Part shown: positions 29,465-38,876 of the stretch, in pieces
Position numbering within the stretch: position 1 is the first letter of the stretch
Layout: every line of letters begins with the position of its first letter
Assembly (NCBI GenBank): GCA_024278935.1
Contig: JAJRSF010000038.1
Span: 186,001 to 250,000 of the forward strand
Source of the DNA: Candidatus Zixiibacteriota bacterium
GTDB taxonomy: Bacteria > Zixibacteria > MSB-5A5 > GN15 > FEB-12
Length of the DNA: 64,000 nucleotides
Reading direction: 5' to 3'
Notes under the pieces: generated by a model
The model's database searches: none
What the model was told of the DNA's origin: nothing
Seen by the model: the letters and a program-made list of their open reading frames with translations, nothing else
Program-made: the position numbers and the translations under genes

Positions 29465-29818
29465 ATGTTAATATCTATATGTAAGTCAAAAATCCATCGG
29501 GCAACAATAACTGACGCCGACTTAAATTATATCGGCTCGGTTTCCATTGATAAAAACCTTATGGATGCTGCCGATTTAGTTGAATACGAAAAAGTCGCTA
29601 TTGTCAATATCAACAATGGTGAACGGTTGGAAACATATGTCATTGAAGCACCTGCCGGTTCAGGTACGATTGCTTTGAATGGTGCCGCTGCTCGTAAAGG
29701 CTGTAAAGGTGACTTGATTATTATTATCTCTTATGGGCAATTTCACAAAGATGAGCTTGAAGGTTTTAAGCCTGCTTTTGTGCATGTAGACACAAACAAT
29801 AAAGAAATTTCATTTTAA
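29465..29818 (+). CDS. panD: Aspartate 1-decarboxylase
   Basis: Makes beta-alanine from aspartate for pantothenate. The 117-residue pro-enzyme self-cleaves between Gly24 and Ser25 (LNYIGSVSID) to leave a pyruvoyl group, the same position as in E. coli. Other conserved features are SKIHRATITDADLNY, Arg in NGERLETYVI, and GTIALNGAAARKGCKGD. It provides the substrate for panC at 23130; the genes between them are unrelated, so the pathway genes are split here. It is followed after 27 bases by a nucleotidyltransferase gene. Confidence 0.96.
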   Translation: MLISICKSKIHRATITDADLNYIGSVSIDKNLMDAADLVEYEKVAIVNINNGERLETYVIEAPAGSGTIALNGAAARKGCKGDLIIIISYGQFHKDELEGFKPAFVHVDTNNKEISF

Positions 29819-29845
29819 AAATATAACAATCAGGGGATTATCAGT

Positions 29846-30583
29846 ATGAAAAAAGCCGCTGTGATTTTAGCTGCCGGTAAAGGCACCCGTATGAAATCGG
29901 AACTCCCAAAAGTTTTGCATGAAATCAAGGGAAAACCGATGATCCACATGGTAGTCGAGACTCTTCAGAAACTCAATTTTGATAAAATTATAGTTGTAAT
30001 CGGATTCAAAGGTGAACTTGTTGAGAAAGCATTGGAAGCATTCCCGGTTGAGTTTGTCTGGCAACATGAGCAGAACGGAACAGGGCATGCAGTGATGATG
30101 GCAAACGATGCTCTAGCAGGATTTGACGGGAACACCTTGATTGCTCTAGGCGATGTGCCATTTTTGAGTGCAGGGACAATCCAAAGATTAGTTGATGTAT
30201 TAGAACAGACTGACGCGAAGGCGTCATGTTTGTCAGCTATTGTTGCTGAACCAAAAGGGTATGGCAGAATAGTCAGGGAAGAAGGCACTGAAAATCTAAG
30301 AGAAATTGTCGAAGCGAAAGATTCTACCGAAGAGCAACTTCTGATAAATGAGATAAATACTGGTACGTTTTGTTTTGATAACTCAGTTTTATTTGATTCG
30401 CTCAAAGAAATTGGAAATAACAATTCGCAGAGTGAGTATTATCTGACTGACTGCGTTAAAGTATTGTATGACAAAGGTATGCCTGTCTCTGTTGTGGTCG
30501 CTGAAGACCCTGATGAGGGCGAAGGTATCAATTCTGTTGAGCAGTTGGCTGATTTAGTTAAAAAATTTGAAGATAATTTGTAA
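29846..30583 (+). CDS. Sugar-phosphate nucleotidyltransferase, GlmU N-domain type
   Basis: Resembles the uridylyltransferase half of GlmU, which makes UDP-GlcNAc. It starts KAAVILAAGKGTRMKSELPK (nucleotide loop with Lys), then has QNGTGHAVMMA, GDVPFLS (metal-binding Asp), GYGRIVR, EAKD, EINTGTFCF and SEYYLTD. It stops naturally at residue 245, so the left-handed beta-helix acetyltransferase half (about 200 residues in GlmU) is missing. There is no sign of a frameshift at the end (DLVKKFEDNL then stop, followed by unrelated non-coding DNA). An acetyltransferase would have to be encoded elsewhere. It follows panD closely. Confidence 0.85.
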   Translation: MKKAAVILAAGKGTRMKSELPKVLHEIKGKPMIHMVVETLQKLNFDKIIVVIGFKGELVEKALEAFPVEFVWQHEQNGTGHAVMMANDALAGFDGNTLIALGDVPFLSAGTIQRLVDVLEQTDAKASCLSAIVAEPKGYGRIVREEGTENLREIVEAKDSTEEQLLINEINTGTFCFDNSVLFDSLKEIGNNNSQSEYYLTDCVKVLYDKGMPVSVVVAEDPDEGEGINSVEQLADLVKKFEDNL

Positions 30584-30749
30584 TTTTATTAATCTTTTTT
30601 GCTGTTTTAAACGTTATAAGTATAAACGAGTGAATAAGTTTGGTCGATAAAAGTATTACAGGTTTTTTATTGACCTGACGAAAGAAAACAGCTACATTTA
30701 ACGTACGAAATGAACCTAGCTACAGGTTTTTAAGTTTGAAGGGTATACA

Positions 30750-31220
30750 ATGAAAAAAATTTTTATTCTCATATTGCTTTTGTCTGTTACAACAGTACAG
30801 GCTCAACTTGTTGATAATGCAGTTATTGAAAATATCCAAAGCAGAACAACGCATAACTTAAAACCTGCCGTGACCCCATTTTCTTTATTAGATTTTTCTA
30901 AGATTACTTGGTCGAATAGCTATTCTGTATCATTTTTCTCAGGTGGCTATGGTTCAAGTTCATTAGGTCTTTGGAATACATCAATGCTTTACGAACTGTC
31001 TTCCAAATTGTCGCTTGCATTAAATGTCGGAATTGCTCATAACCCGGGTGCTATTTGGGGTGATGCAAATAATTCCGCTGATATACTACCAGGGTTTCAT
31101 CTAGATTACCATCCATCGAAAAATTTTAATGTTTCGATTAGTATGCAAAGTTATCGAGGAACCAATAATTATTATAACCCGTATTACAGCAATTATCTAC
31201 GCAATTCATATTATCGATGA
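30750..31220 (+). CDS. Hypothetical exported protein, possible small beta-barrel
   Basis: A 156-residue protein with a signal peptide (MKKIFILILLLSVTTVQA). The mature part is rich in Ser, Tyr and Asn, with alternating strands (SYSVSFFSGGYGSSSLGLWN; LSLALNVGIAH) and a Tyr/Asn-rich end (NNYYNPYYSNYLRNSYYR). It is probably an outer-membrane or periplasmic protein; no family is recognised. It precedes the LytR_C protein by 95 bases and may be co-transcribed. Confidence 0.65.
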   Translation: MKKIFILILLLSVTTVQAQLVDNAVIENIQSRTTHNLKPAVTPFSLLDFSKITWSNSYSVSFFSGGYGSSSLGLWNTSMLYELSSKLSLALNVGIAHNPGAIWGDANNSADILPGFHLDYHPSKNFNVSISMQSYRGTNNYYNPYYSNYLRNSYYR

Positions 31221-31315
31221 TGTAGAGAAAGGAATTTTAGAAGTACAAAAAACAGTTTTTCCTCCCGCCCTTTATTTATAAAAAAAATCCATTCAATTAA
31301 AAATATATAGTAACG

Positions 31316-31801
31316 GTGTCAAAAGATAAAAGTATAAAAAAGTCTTCGTATAGACAACTCTTTGAGTTTAGCTTAATCGCTACTGCAATTGTAGTTTTGG
31401 TTTTTCTAGTTATGTATACAGTGCAGTTAAACAACGGTATAGCCAAAGAGATAAAAGGACCCCAGCATTATCTTCGTATTGAAATACTTAATGCCGGTGC
31501 TGAAAATGGATTGGAAGAGAAACTTTCTGCGTATTTACAAGAGTTAGAACCAGAAGATATGGTATTGGATATTATTCTTACTTCTCGGTTCAGTCTGCAG
31601 CCATCAAAAGAAACTTTTATAATAAATAGAACAAAAGATAAGAATGGTGTTGCTGCTTTAGCAGAAATATTACAAATAGAAAAAGAAAAAATACAATATA
31701 GTGAACTAAGTAATAATAAGAATCACCTCAATGCGACGATAGTGATTGGAACCGATTCTTTAATATATAAATTACTTGAGAACCCGAAGGAGTTAGAGTA
31801 A
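31316..31801 (+). CDS. Membrane-anchored LytR C-terminal-domain protein
   Basis: A 161-residue protein with one N-terminal membrane helix (about residues 18-40, FSLIATAIVVLVFLVMYTV) and a periplasmic LytR_C-type domain starting YLRIEILNAGAENGLEEKL and ending with ATIVIGTDSLIYKLL. This matches the accessory domain found at the end of LytR-CpsA-Psr proteins, but the catalytic LCP domain is absent. It likely helps cell-wall polymer attachment or binding. GTG start at 31316. rsfS follows after 7 bases, so the two are one unit. Confidence 0.75.
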   Translation: MSKDKSIKKSSYRQLFEFSLIATAIVVLVFLVMYTVQLNNGIAKEIKGPQHYLRIEILNAGAENGLEEKLSAYLQELEPEDMVLDIILTSRFSLQPSKETFIINRTKDKNGVAALAEILQIEKEKIQYSELSNNKNHLNATIVIGTDSLIYKLLENPKELE

Positions 31802-31808
31802 AGTTATT

Positions 31809-32162
31809 GTGGCAAATAAAGCCTTAGAAACAGCACGAAAAGCAGGGCAAGTAGCTCTTGCAAGACGTGGATTCGATGTGAAAATTTTGAAGATGGATAA
31901 GATATCTTCAATATGTGATTACTTTGTAATCGTTTCTGGAGATGCCGATGTGCATGTAAAAGCGATTAGTAATTCTATTGTTGATGAGCTTCTTGATGAC
32001 GGTAACAAACCGTTTCATAAAGAAGGGTTAGACAGTGGTAATTGGGTTCTGCTCGATTATGTAGATGTTGTCGTACATGTCTTTCGCGAACCGGTCAGAA
32101 CTTTTTATGCATTAGAAAAATTATGGGGCGACGCTCCTGTTGAAGAATTAAAAGACGAATAA
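31809..32162 (+). CDS. rsfS: Ribosomal silencing factor RsfS
   Basis: Binds ribosomal protein uL14 and blocks subunit joining when nutrients are short. The 117 residues contain the core KMDKISSICDYFVIVSG, the HVKAISNSIVDEL helix and the characteristic GNWVLLDYVDVVVHVFREP, followed by the YALEKLWGDAP end. GTG start at 31809, 7 bases after the LytR_C gene. rho follows after 28 bases, so a LytR_C-rsfS-rho unit is likely. Confidence 0.95.
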   Translation: MANKALETARKAGQVALARRGFDVKILKMDKISSICDYFVIVSGDADVHVKAISNSIVDELLDDGNKPFHKEGLDSGNWVLLDYVDVVVHVFREPVRTFYALEKLWGDAPVEELKDE

Positions 32163-32190
32163 ATAATTTTAAAGATTATAGAGGAATACA

Positions 32191-33444
32191 ATGGCAAAAG
32201 AATTACCTGATTTAAAATCCAAAACAATTGCCGACTTGTTGAAGCTTGCCGAAAGCATGGATATCCCCGGAGTATCGGGATTACGGAAATCAGAATTGAT
32301 AGTCAAAATTACGGAACAACAAAATGTAGGCGAGTCTGTTATTCTCGCCGAAGGTGTTTTAGAAATTCTTGACGAAGGATACGGCTTCCTTCGCTCTCCA
32401 AGTTATAACTACATGCCGGGACAAGATGATATTTATGTGTCACCTTCGCAGATCAAACGTTTCGACTTAAAAACAGGCGATATTATCTCTGGGCAGGTTC
32501 GTCCTCCAAAGGATAATGAACGGTATTTTGCTCTGTTGAAAATTGAAGCGGTAACATATGATCATCCGAACGCATCAAAACATAAAACGTTTTTTGATAA
32601 CCTGACACCGCTTTATCCTGAAGATATGTTTGTTTTGGAGACAACTTCTGAAGAGTTGACTACTCGAATTATTGACCTTATGAGTCCGATTGGTAAAGGG
32701 CAGAGAGCCTTGATAACATCGCCTCCTAAAGCCGGTAAAACAATTGTTCTGCAAAAAATTGCTCAGGCAATAACTACAAACCATCCAGATGTAATTCTTA
32801 TTGTTCTTCTGATTGATGAACGTCCTGAAGAAGTTACCGATATGAAACGGTCTGTGAACGGGGAAGTAGTGTCATCGACTTTTGATGAACCAGCTGAACG
32901 ACATGTACAAGTATCAAATATGGTTTTAGAGAAATCTAAACGTTTAACAGAACGTGGCAAAGATGTTGTCATCCTGCTTGATTCAATCACTCGTTTAGCA
33001 AGAGCCCATAATTCAGTTGTGCCTCACTCGGGAAAAATTCTTTCCGGTGGTGTTGATTCAAATGCTCTACATAAACCAAAAAGATTCTTTGGTGCTGCTC
33101 GTAATATTGAAGAGGGTGGTTCACTTACAATTATTGCGACTGCTCTTATTGAAACAGGTTCACGTATGGATGAAGTTATTTTTGAAGAGTTCAAAGGTAC
33201 CGGTAATATGGAACTTGTCTTAGATCGTCGTTTGGCTGACAGACGGGTCTATCCTGCGATTGATATTAACCGTTCATCAACTCGTAAAGAAGAACTTCTT
33301 TTAGAAGAAGAGACTCTCAGTAAGATTTGGATATTGCGTAAGTTCTTAGCGGAAATGAATCCTATTGAAGCTATGGAATTTTTACAAGATAGAGTTAAGA
33401 AAACGAAAAACAATAAACGTTTCTTGGCATCGATGAAAGACTGA
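32191..33444 (+). CDS. rho: Transcription termination factor Rho
   Basis: Hexameric RNA helicase that ends transcription. The 417 residues contain the N-terminal Rho-N helices ([20 protein letters not shown]), the cold-shock-like RNA-binding domain ([20 protein letters not shown]) and the RecA-type ATPase (Walker [31 protein letters not shown]; Walker [18 protein letters not shown]-loop [18 protein letters not shown]). There is no long insertion between the RNA-binding and ATPase domains. AGAGGA sits before ATG 32191. A strong intrinsic terminator follows. Confidence 0.98.
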   Translation: MAKELPDLKSKTIADLLKLAESMDIPGVSGLRKSELIVKITEQQNVGESVILAEGVLEILDEGYGFLRSPSYNYMPGQDDIYVSPSQIKRFDLKTGDIISGQVRPPKDNERYFALLKIEAVTYDHPNASKHKTFFDNLTPLYPEDMFVLETTSEELTTRIIDLMSPIGKGQRALITSPPKAGKTIVLQKIAQAITTNHPDVILIVLLIDERPEEVTDMKRSVNGEVVSSTFDEPAERHVQVSNMVLEKSKRLTERGKDVVILLDSITRLARAHNSVVPHSGKILSGGVDSNALHKPKRFFGAARNIEEGGSLTIIATALIETGSRMDEVIFEEFKGTGNMELVLDRRLADRRVYPAIDINRSSTRKEELLLEEETLSKIWILRKFLAEMNPIEAMEFLQDRVKKTKNNKRFLASMKD

Positions 33445-33470
33445 TTATTGTATCATATAAGTATTACAGA

Positions 33471-33497
33471 AAAAACCCGCCAAAGGCGGGTTTTTTT
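33471..33497 (+). terminator. Intrinsic terminator after rho
   Basis: The stem AAAAACCCGCC (33471-33481) / GGCGGGTTTTT (33485-33495) has an AAA loop and ends in a T-run. Nothing else is recognisable in 33498-33792 except an isolated GGTCACGGCGGGAACGCAAC stretch near 33589, which looks like an eroded repeat. Confidence 0.9.
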
Positions 33498-33792
33498 ATT
33501 GGAGAGAGATCTGCTATTTGAAAAACTCCCTTACGAATAAGGTAAAGGATTTAAAGTCACTTTCATGTATTTTGCTTCGCTATCCAAAAGGGTCACGGCG
33601 GGAACGCAACGAGAAAGAGGCGACCTTCATTAATTAAGTGTTAGAGAATTTCAAATTGCATCATTCTCTCCTAATACAAAAATATATAAATTTTGGTTCT
33701 ATTGCAACTTTTATTTCTAACTATTGATATCTGGTCATTTATGTTATATGTTCTGTATCGACAGTAAAAAATAATAATTTATTGAGAGAAAT

Positions 33793-34164
33793 ATGATAAA
33801 ATCAATCGGTTTAGATGTTGTAGAAATCAATCGGATTCAGAGAGATGTAGAAAAATATGGCGACCGCTTTGTCGCAAAAATTCTCGGTGCTTCTGAACTT
33901 GAGATTTACAATAAACGGGAAGATAAGGCACAGTTTCTCTCCGGTCGTTTTGCTGCTAAAGAAGCAATTATTAAGGCCTTAGGTGTCTATCTGACCGATA
34001 AACCTATGCTTCCGCAGATCCAGGTTCTAAACAATACTACCGGTCAGCCTGAACTTTTCTTAGATGAAGAAATCAATAAACAAATACCAGATAAATGTTT
34101 TATCTCAATAACCCATGAAAAATCAGTTGCCGCAGCGGTGGCGATATTTTCGGAGGAAAAATGA
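33793..34164 (+). CDS. acpS: Holo-[acyl-carrier-protein] synthase
   Basis: Transfers 4'-phosphopantetheine from CoA to acyl carrier protein. The 123 residues show the two family motifs: IKSIGLDVVEINRIQ (metal-binding Asp8) and SGRFAAKEAIIKALG (catalytic Glu/Lys), plus a C-terminal CFISITHEKSVAAAVAI strand. Its use of CoA links it functionally to panC/panD. The stop overlaps the pyrE start by 4 bases (ATGA), so they are translated together. Confidence 0.96.
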   Translation: MIKSIGLDVVEINRIQRDVEKYGDRFVAKILGASELEIYNKREDKAQFLSGRFAAKEAIIKALGVYLTDKPMLPQIQVLNNTTGQPELFLDEEINKQIPDKCFISITHEKSVAAAVAIFSEEK

Positions 34165-34736
34165 ATTCAGACGAAATTCTACAATTATTCAAAGATTCAG
34201 ATGCTCTTTTAAACGGGCATTTTAAGTTAACATCGGGTAAACATTCTGATGTCTACTACGAAAAATTTACACTTTTAAAACAACCTGCGATTTGTACCAA
34301 AATGTGTAAGCAGATGGCAGACCAATTCAAAGATGCTGCCCCGCAGACTATTGTCGGACCTACAACCGGTGGGATTATTATCGCTTACGATATCGCTCGC
34401 TATATGGGTATCGAATCAATTTACGCCGAAGCCGGTGATAATGGCGGTCGGGATTTTAAGCGTGGTTTCTCGCTTGAAAAGGGTCAAAAAGTTGTTATCG
34501 TTGATGATGTCTTAACGACCGGGCGTTCAATTTTTGAAGTTATCGACTTAGTGAAAAAGTATGAGGCAGAGATTGTTGGCATTGGTTTGATGCTGGATCG
34601 GTCTAATGGGAAAGTGACTTTTGATTATCCGTTTTATGCACTTACAACTGTTGCGGCTGATACTTGGGAAGCTGCAGATTGTCCGATGTGTGCTAAAGGG
34701 GAAGAGTTTACCCAAAGAGGTAGTCGAAAATTTTAA
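34161..34736 (+). CDS. pyrE: Orotate phosphoribosyltransferase
   Basis: Attaches PRPP to orotate in pyrimidine synthesis. The 191 residues carry the N-terminal LTSGKHSDVYYEKF, the GPTTGGIIIAYDIAR segment and the PRPP-binding KVVIVDDVLTTGRS. The C-terminal Cys-rich ADCPMCAKGEEFTQRGSR is typical of the bacterial PyrE subgroup of about 190 residues. It is coupled to acpS upstream and overlaps the converging kinase gene tail-to-tail by 4 bases. Confidence 0.95.
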   Translation: MNSDEILQLFKDSDALLNGHFKLTSGKHSDVYYEKFTLLKQPAICTKMCKQMADQFKDAAPQTIVGPTTGGIIIAYDIARYMGIESIYAEAGDNGGRDFKRGFSLEKGQKVVIVDDVLTTGRSIFEVIDLVKKYEAEIVGIGLMLDRSNGKVTFDYPFYALTTVAADTWEAADCPMCAKGEEFTQRGSRKF

Positions 34737-36421
34737 GTAGTTAATTGCAACGTTTGAATAGTTGCTTCAAGTTCGAGAGGGAATTCAATAGAGATTGTAG
34801 TTCCTTCTCCGACTGTAGAATCAATATGTAAAGTACCTTGGTGGCTTTCAATAATTTTTTTACAAACTAATAATCCGAAACCATGACCTGTTTCTTTGGT
34901 CGTGAATTTTTGAGTGAATGCTTTTACGAGATTTTCATCGCTGATACCTTCGCCGTTATCTTTTATATATATAATAAAAGTTTCCTGATTATTGCATAGA
35001 GCAGTTTTTACAATAATTTGTTTATGAGGAGATTGTATCATGGCATCGGCGGCATTATTAAATAGATTATAGAGCAACTGTTGAATATTTAAAATATCAG
35101 CTTTAAACGGAATCAGTTCAGAGCATGGTTCAAAGAGAATTTCGACCTCTCGGTATCTTTTTTGAGGTTTTAAATAATCTACTACTTCAGTAAGAATCTT
35201 ATTAAAAAAGATAGTTTCTGTTTTACCTGAAATCGGTTTATATTCCATCAGATTACTTGTGAACTTCTTTATCTTGTTAATATTGTCATTCATAGAATGT
35301 AGATACTTATCTAAATTGTCATATCTCTTTTGTTCAATTTGATATTCTAATAGAGACATGCTTCCGACTACAACTCCCAAAAAATTATTAAGTTCATGTC
35401 CTATTTCAGCTGACATCTCACCTTTTGTAGCCATTTTGTCAAGTTGAATTGTTTCGTCTTGGAGTTCTTTTAATTCATGGTAGGCTGATTGAGACTCTTC
35501 TAAAAGTTCGATATTTTCAAGAGAGAGAGCTAATTGTTGAGCGGTGATCGAAAGGAACTTAAGATTTGAATCATTTAAAGTTTTAGAATCAATTGGTGCG
35601 TTTATCATCATGATGCCATAAATAGATAAAGTTCTGTTTACACGAATCATGACCATTGGCGTTTCTTTTGTTTGCCAGCTTGGACTGATTAAAGAATTAA
35701 GATTGGTATTATCACCACTTTGTAATAATGGATTATTAGTTTTCGAGTCAATGATTTTTGGAAGTAAAAAATCAGAAAGATCTGTATTATCAATGATAGA
35801 TTGCAATTCTTTTGTTGGTAATTCCGTCTCAGTTACTTTGTCATTGATAATAGTAATCATTCTGAATTTTGTTCGGCTACTATTCCATGATAAAAAAGAA
35901 CCGTGGTCAGCTTTTGAATGAGTTATAGCAAATTTTAATGACATTTGTATTTGAGATACTTCATCGCCGACCATGAGTAATTCATTTAAGTCATTTAGCT
36001 GTTCAAGTTGCGAATCGTTATTGTTTATTTGTGAATTGTTAATGACAGAAGTAGCAGCTTTATCTACGGCTGCTCTCATTTCGTCTAGATCAAAAGGTTT
36101 TAAAATATAATCAGAGGCACCTTGAGTGATTGCTTCTTTTGCGGAATTCAAATTTGCATATCCGGTCATGAAGATAATAGCAATGTCGGGTTGTTTTTCT
36201 TTGGCACGTTTGACAAGTTCGATGCCGTTCATCTTTGGCATTCTTATATCTGAAATGAGAATATCGATTTTTTCGGTGTCAAATGTGTCAAGGCACTCAT
36301 AGCTGTCGATAGCAGTTAGTACTCTGTAGCCCTCATCTTCTAATGTATCACTAACTAAAGAGAGAACAATATCTTCATCATCAGCCACCATGATAGTCAT
36401 CTGTTTATTTAATTCGGGCAT
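34733..36421 (-). CDS. Receiver-histidine kinase hybrid
   Basis: A 562-residue cytoplasmic signalling protein. It has an N-terminal receiver (residues about 8-122, Asp in ILISDIRMPKMNG, Lys in LKPFD), a middle region (about 150-315) resembling a degenerate GAF domain, a coiled coil, a HisKA with KMATKGEMSAEIGHELNNFL (His about 345) and a HATPase (NAADAM N box, DNGEGIS, GHGFGLLVCKKI). It has no membrane helix and no DNA-binding output, so it must be driven by phosphotransfer to its receiver and pass a signal to another receiver. It is the last gene of a five-gene operon, 5 bases after the preceding receiver. Confidence 0.92.
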   Translation of the reverse strand: MPELNKQMTIMVADDEDIVLSLVSDTLEDEGYRVLTAIDSYECLDTFDTEKIDILISDIRMPKMNGIELVKRAKEKQPDIAIIFMTGYANLNSAKEAITQGASDYILKPFDLDEMRAAVDKAATSVINNSQINNNDSQLEQLNDLNELLMVGDEVSQIQMSLKFAITHSKADHGSFLSWNSSRTKFRMITIINDKVTETELPTKELQSIIDNTDLSDFLLPKIIDSKTNNPLLQSGDNTNLNSLISPSWQTKETPMVMIRVNRTLSIYGIMMINAPIDSKTLNDSNLKFLSITAQQLALSLENIELLEESQSAYHELKELQDETIQLDKMATKGEMSAEIGHELNNFLGVVVGSMSLLEYQIEQKRYDNLDKYLHSMNDNINKIKKFTSNLMEYKPISGKTETIFFNKILTEVVDYLKPQKRYREVEILFEPCSELIPFKADILNIQQLLYNLFNNAADAMIQSPHKQIIVKTALCNNQETFIIYIKDNGEGISDENLVKAFTQKFTTKETGHGFGLLVCKKIIESHQGTLHIDSTVGEGTTISIEFPLELEATIQTLQLTT

Positions 36422-36426
36422 ATACT

Positions 36427-36789
36427 CTATACTTTTATTTTATTTTCAATGGTTCCTAAAATATCATCAACTTCATTTAGATCGAATGGTTTTGTTAATA
36501 CACACCACGCACCTTCTTTTTCAGCTTGTTCTGCTAAAGAATCAGGTAGCGAATCTGTCATTATGAAAATTTGGTTTTCTTTTATAGCTCTAATTTCTTG
36601 GAAAACTAAATAACCGTTTTTGCGAGGCATATGAATATCGCTAAAAATCAAATCATAAGAATTTTTTAATCCTTTATCGATACCCTCTTGTCCATCAAAT
36701 GCAAATTCGACTTCATGATTTAAGTCTGTTAAATATTCGTATAATAAATTTCGAATAATTTCTGAGTCATCTATTATTAGTATTTTCAT
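36427..36789 (-). CDS. Single-domain response regulator (CheY-like)
   Basis: A 120-residue receiver only. It has the acidic pair ILIIDDSE, phospho-Asp in LIFSDIHMPRKNG (about residue 52), Thr/Ser switch FIMTDS and Lys in LTKPFD; all key residues are intact. There is no effector domain, so it probably relays phosphate or binds a protein partner. It lies between a second receiver (9 bases upstream) and the hybrid kinase (5 bases downstream). Confidence 0.93.
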   Translation of the reverse strand: MKILIIDDSEIIRNLLYEYLTDLNHEVEFAFDGQEGIDKGLKNSYDLIFSDIHMPRKNGYLVFQEIRAIKENQIFIMTDSLPDSLAEQAEKEGAWCVLTKPFDLNEVDDILGTIENKIKV

Positions 36790-36798
36790 TTTTTTCTC

Positions 36799-37161
36799 CT
36801 AAGCACCAACAGCTTGGTTAACAGTGCTAATGAGTTCTTTAATACTAAATGGTTTTGAGAGGAAGGCAAATGCTCCGCTGTTGACAGTTTGTCCCACGCT
36901 ATAGAGGCTTGAGTAACCGGAAATTACAATAACTTCTGAAGTAGGGTAAGTTTCTTTGGTGAATTTTACAACCTCTTCACCTTGCACTCTTTCCATCTTC
37001 ATGTCAGTAATGACCAGATCAAACTGTGTGTGTGTTAATTGATCAATTGCTTCGTCGCCATCAGTTGCAGTAGATACTAAAAAGTCTTCAGAGAGAACTT
37101 CAGTTAAGAATTCTCTGATGACTTCTTCGTCATCTACAACTAAAATTGTTTTTTTGCTCAT
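36799..37161 (-). CDS. Single-domain response regulator
   Basis: A 120-residue receiver only. The acidic pair VVDDEE, Asp in LVITDMKMERVQGEE (about 54), switch Ser in VIVISGYSS and Lys in LSKPFS are all present. Its linker motif MKMERVQG replaces the more usual MPxMDG. It follows the sensor-kinase gene by 20 bases and differs clearly from the next receiver, so the two are not a recent duplication. Probably a phosphorelay intermediate. Confidence 0.93.
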   Translation of the reverse strand: MSKKTILVVDDEEVIREFLTEVLSEDFLVSTATDGDEAIDQLTHTQFDLVITDMKMERVQGEEVVKFTKETYPTSEVIVISGYSSLYSVGQTVNSGAFAFLSKPFSIKELISTVNQAVGA

Positions 37162-37181
37162 AAGTGAAATTCTACTTTTCG

Positions 37182-38876
37182 TTAATTATTTTCAAAGTTG
37201 CTAATATATTCGTTGTTTTCATTATCGGTACCATCTTCGATTTTCTGAAGTGGAATAATTATAGTAAAATTAGTCCCTTTTCCAGGCTCAGAATCGACTT
37301 TAATCTCGCCGCCATGTTCTTTTATGATACCATAGCTGACAGAAAGCCCTAAACCTGTACCTTTACCGACTTCTTTAGTGGTATAGAAAGGTTCAAAAAT
37401 CTTTTTCAAGTTTTCAGGGTAAATACCGGACCCGTTATCAATAACTGATAATTCAATAGCACCGTAGAATTCTCCGAGTGGTGGGCTAAAGCGAGTGCGT
37501 AATTCTATCACAGAATCCTGTTCTGAAGCGTGCATTGCATTTATTATTAAGTTTGTAAAGACCTGTTGTAATTGACCGGCATTAGCTTGAATCATTGGTA
37601 TGTTATTATCAAGATTTATTTTCAATGTCATCTGATTCATGTGTAGTTGATGTTCAACGAAGGTGCATGTATCTTCGATGACAGTATTTACATCGACATC
37701 AACAAATTCTGTAGTTTTTGACGAACGTGAGAAACGAAGAAGATTTTGCACGATATTTTTACATCTGCGTGCTTGTTTTTCAATGTCTGTCAGATACTTC
37801 GTATATTTATCTAAATCTACCTGAGTCGTAGATGCTTCATCTTTTTTCTTTAACTTTTCAAGTGTAAATTGTGCGTATCCTAAGATTCCGCCTAGTGGAT
37901 TATTTAGTTCATGAGCCACACCGGCAGCAAGTTGTCCGATAGCACCTAATTTTTCAGATTGAATCAACTGTGCCTGGGCATCTTCAAGCTCTACCGTACG
38001 TTCAATAATTTTTTCTTCAAGTGTCCTGTTATAGGTTTCAATTTCAGAGCGAGACAACTTGAGAGATTCTATCATCTTATTAAACGAATCAGCTAATTTT
38101 CCGATTTCATCATTTCGATCAATATCAATATTTTGCTCTAAGTTGCCCTGACTGATAAGAGTCGTTGCATCTACCATTTTCTTAATTGGTGAAATAATCA
38201 ATCGTACAAAGAATAGCAATATTATAACCGCAAATAAAGAGACAAAGAGTGATATGAGAAAAGCTGCATTCCGAGCATCGGCAGTTGCTTTGTTTACAAT
38301 CTCCAATGAGAAGATAATTTTAACATTACCAATAATCTCAGCATTTTCATTATTTGGAGTTGTTGAATTAAGTCCTCCAGATAATCCAAGATTCTCACGA
38401 CTTAATTCATCCTCGAAATAGAAAACAGGATATTGTAATACTAAGAACTCTTCGTCGAATTGATTACTCGCGTAATAATCTTCACAATAATCATGACCAT
38501 CGTAGTTGTCAGCGTTTTCAACTACATCAATGATAGTACTATTGTCTTCATCCCATTCACCTACAACCGCTAAGACTTCATTGTCAGCATTTATAACTTC
38601 GGCGTAAGCAATATTTGGGAATGGAGCAATGATTTTCATGGCATCGTTAATGATATATTCATCACCAAAGAGAATACCAGATTCAACAGAAGTTGCAAAC
38701 ATACGAATCATAGCTTCACCACTAGTTTCCAATTCTCGACGGAAACCATCAGATTGCTGTTTGGTCAAGAACATGCTATAGCCAAAAATTGTGGTGATAA
38801 GGAGAGCAGCTACCGGTATAACAAGCCGTAAACGCAAGCTGTTCGGCATTAATTTATTCAGGAGTTTATATCTCAT
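37182..38876 (-). CDS. Membrane sensor histidine kinase with HAMP domain
   Basis: 564 residues: TM1 (about 17-37), a periplasmic sensor of about 165 residues with an acidic stretch, TM2 (about 206-228), HAMP (about 229-282), coiled coil, HisKA with GQLAAGVAHELNNPLGGILG and HATPase (FTNLIINAMHAS N box; DNGSGIYPENL; FYTTKEVGKGTGLGLS). It autophosphorylates and presumably feeds the receivers encoded just downstream. Its ATG overlaps the stop of the substrate-binding-protein gene as ATGA, strong evidence of joint production. The periplasmic domain would be the natural contact for that protein (inference). Confidence 0.94.
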   Translation of the reverse strand: MRYKLLNKLMPNSLRLRLVIPVAALLITTIFGYSMFLTKQQSDGFRRELETSGEAMIRMFATSVESGILFGDEYIINDAMKIIAPFPNIAYAEVINADNEVLAVVGEWDEDNSTIIDVVENADNYDGHDYCEDYYASNQFDEEFLVLQYPVFYFEDELSRENLGLSGGLNSTTPNNENAEIIGNVKIIFSLEIVNKATADARNAAFLISLFVSLFAVIILLFFVRLIISPIKKMVDATTLISQGNLEQNIDIDRNDEIGKLADSFNKMIESLKLSRSEIETYNRTLEEKIIERTVELEDAQAQLIQSEKLGAIGQLAAGVAHELNNPLGGILGYAQFTLEKLKKKDEASTTQVDLDKYTKYLTDIEKQARRCKNIVQNLLRFSRSSKTTEFVDVDVNTVIEDTCTFVEHQLHMNQMTLKINLDNNIPMIQANAGQLQQVFTNLIINAMHASEQDSVIELRTRFSPPLGEFYGAIELSVIDNGSGIYPENLKKIFEPFYTTKEVGKGTGLGLSVSYGIIKEHGGEIKVDSEPGKGTNFTIIIPLQKIEDGTDNENNEYISNFENN

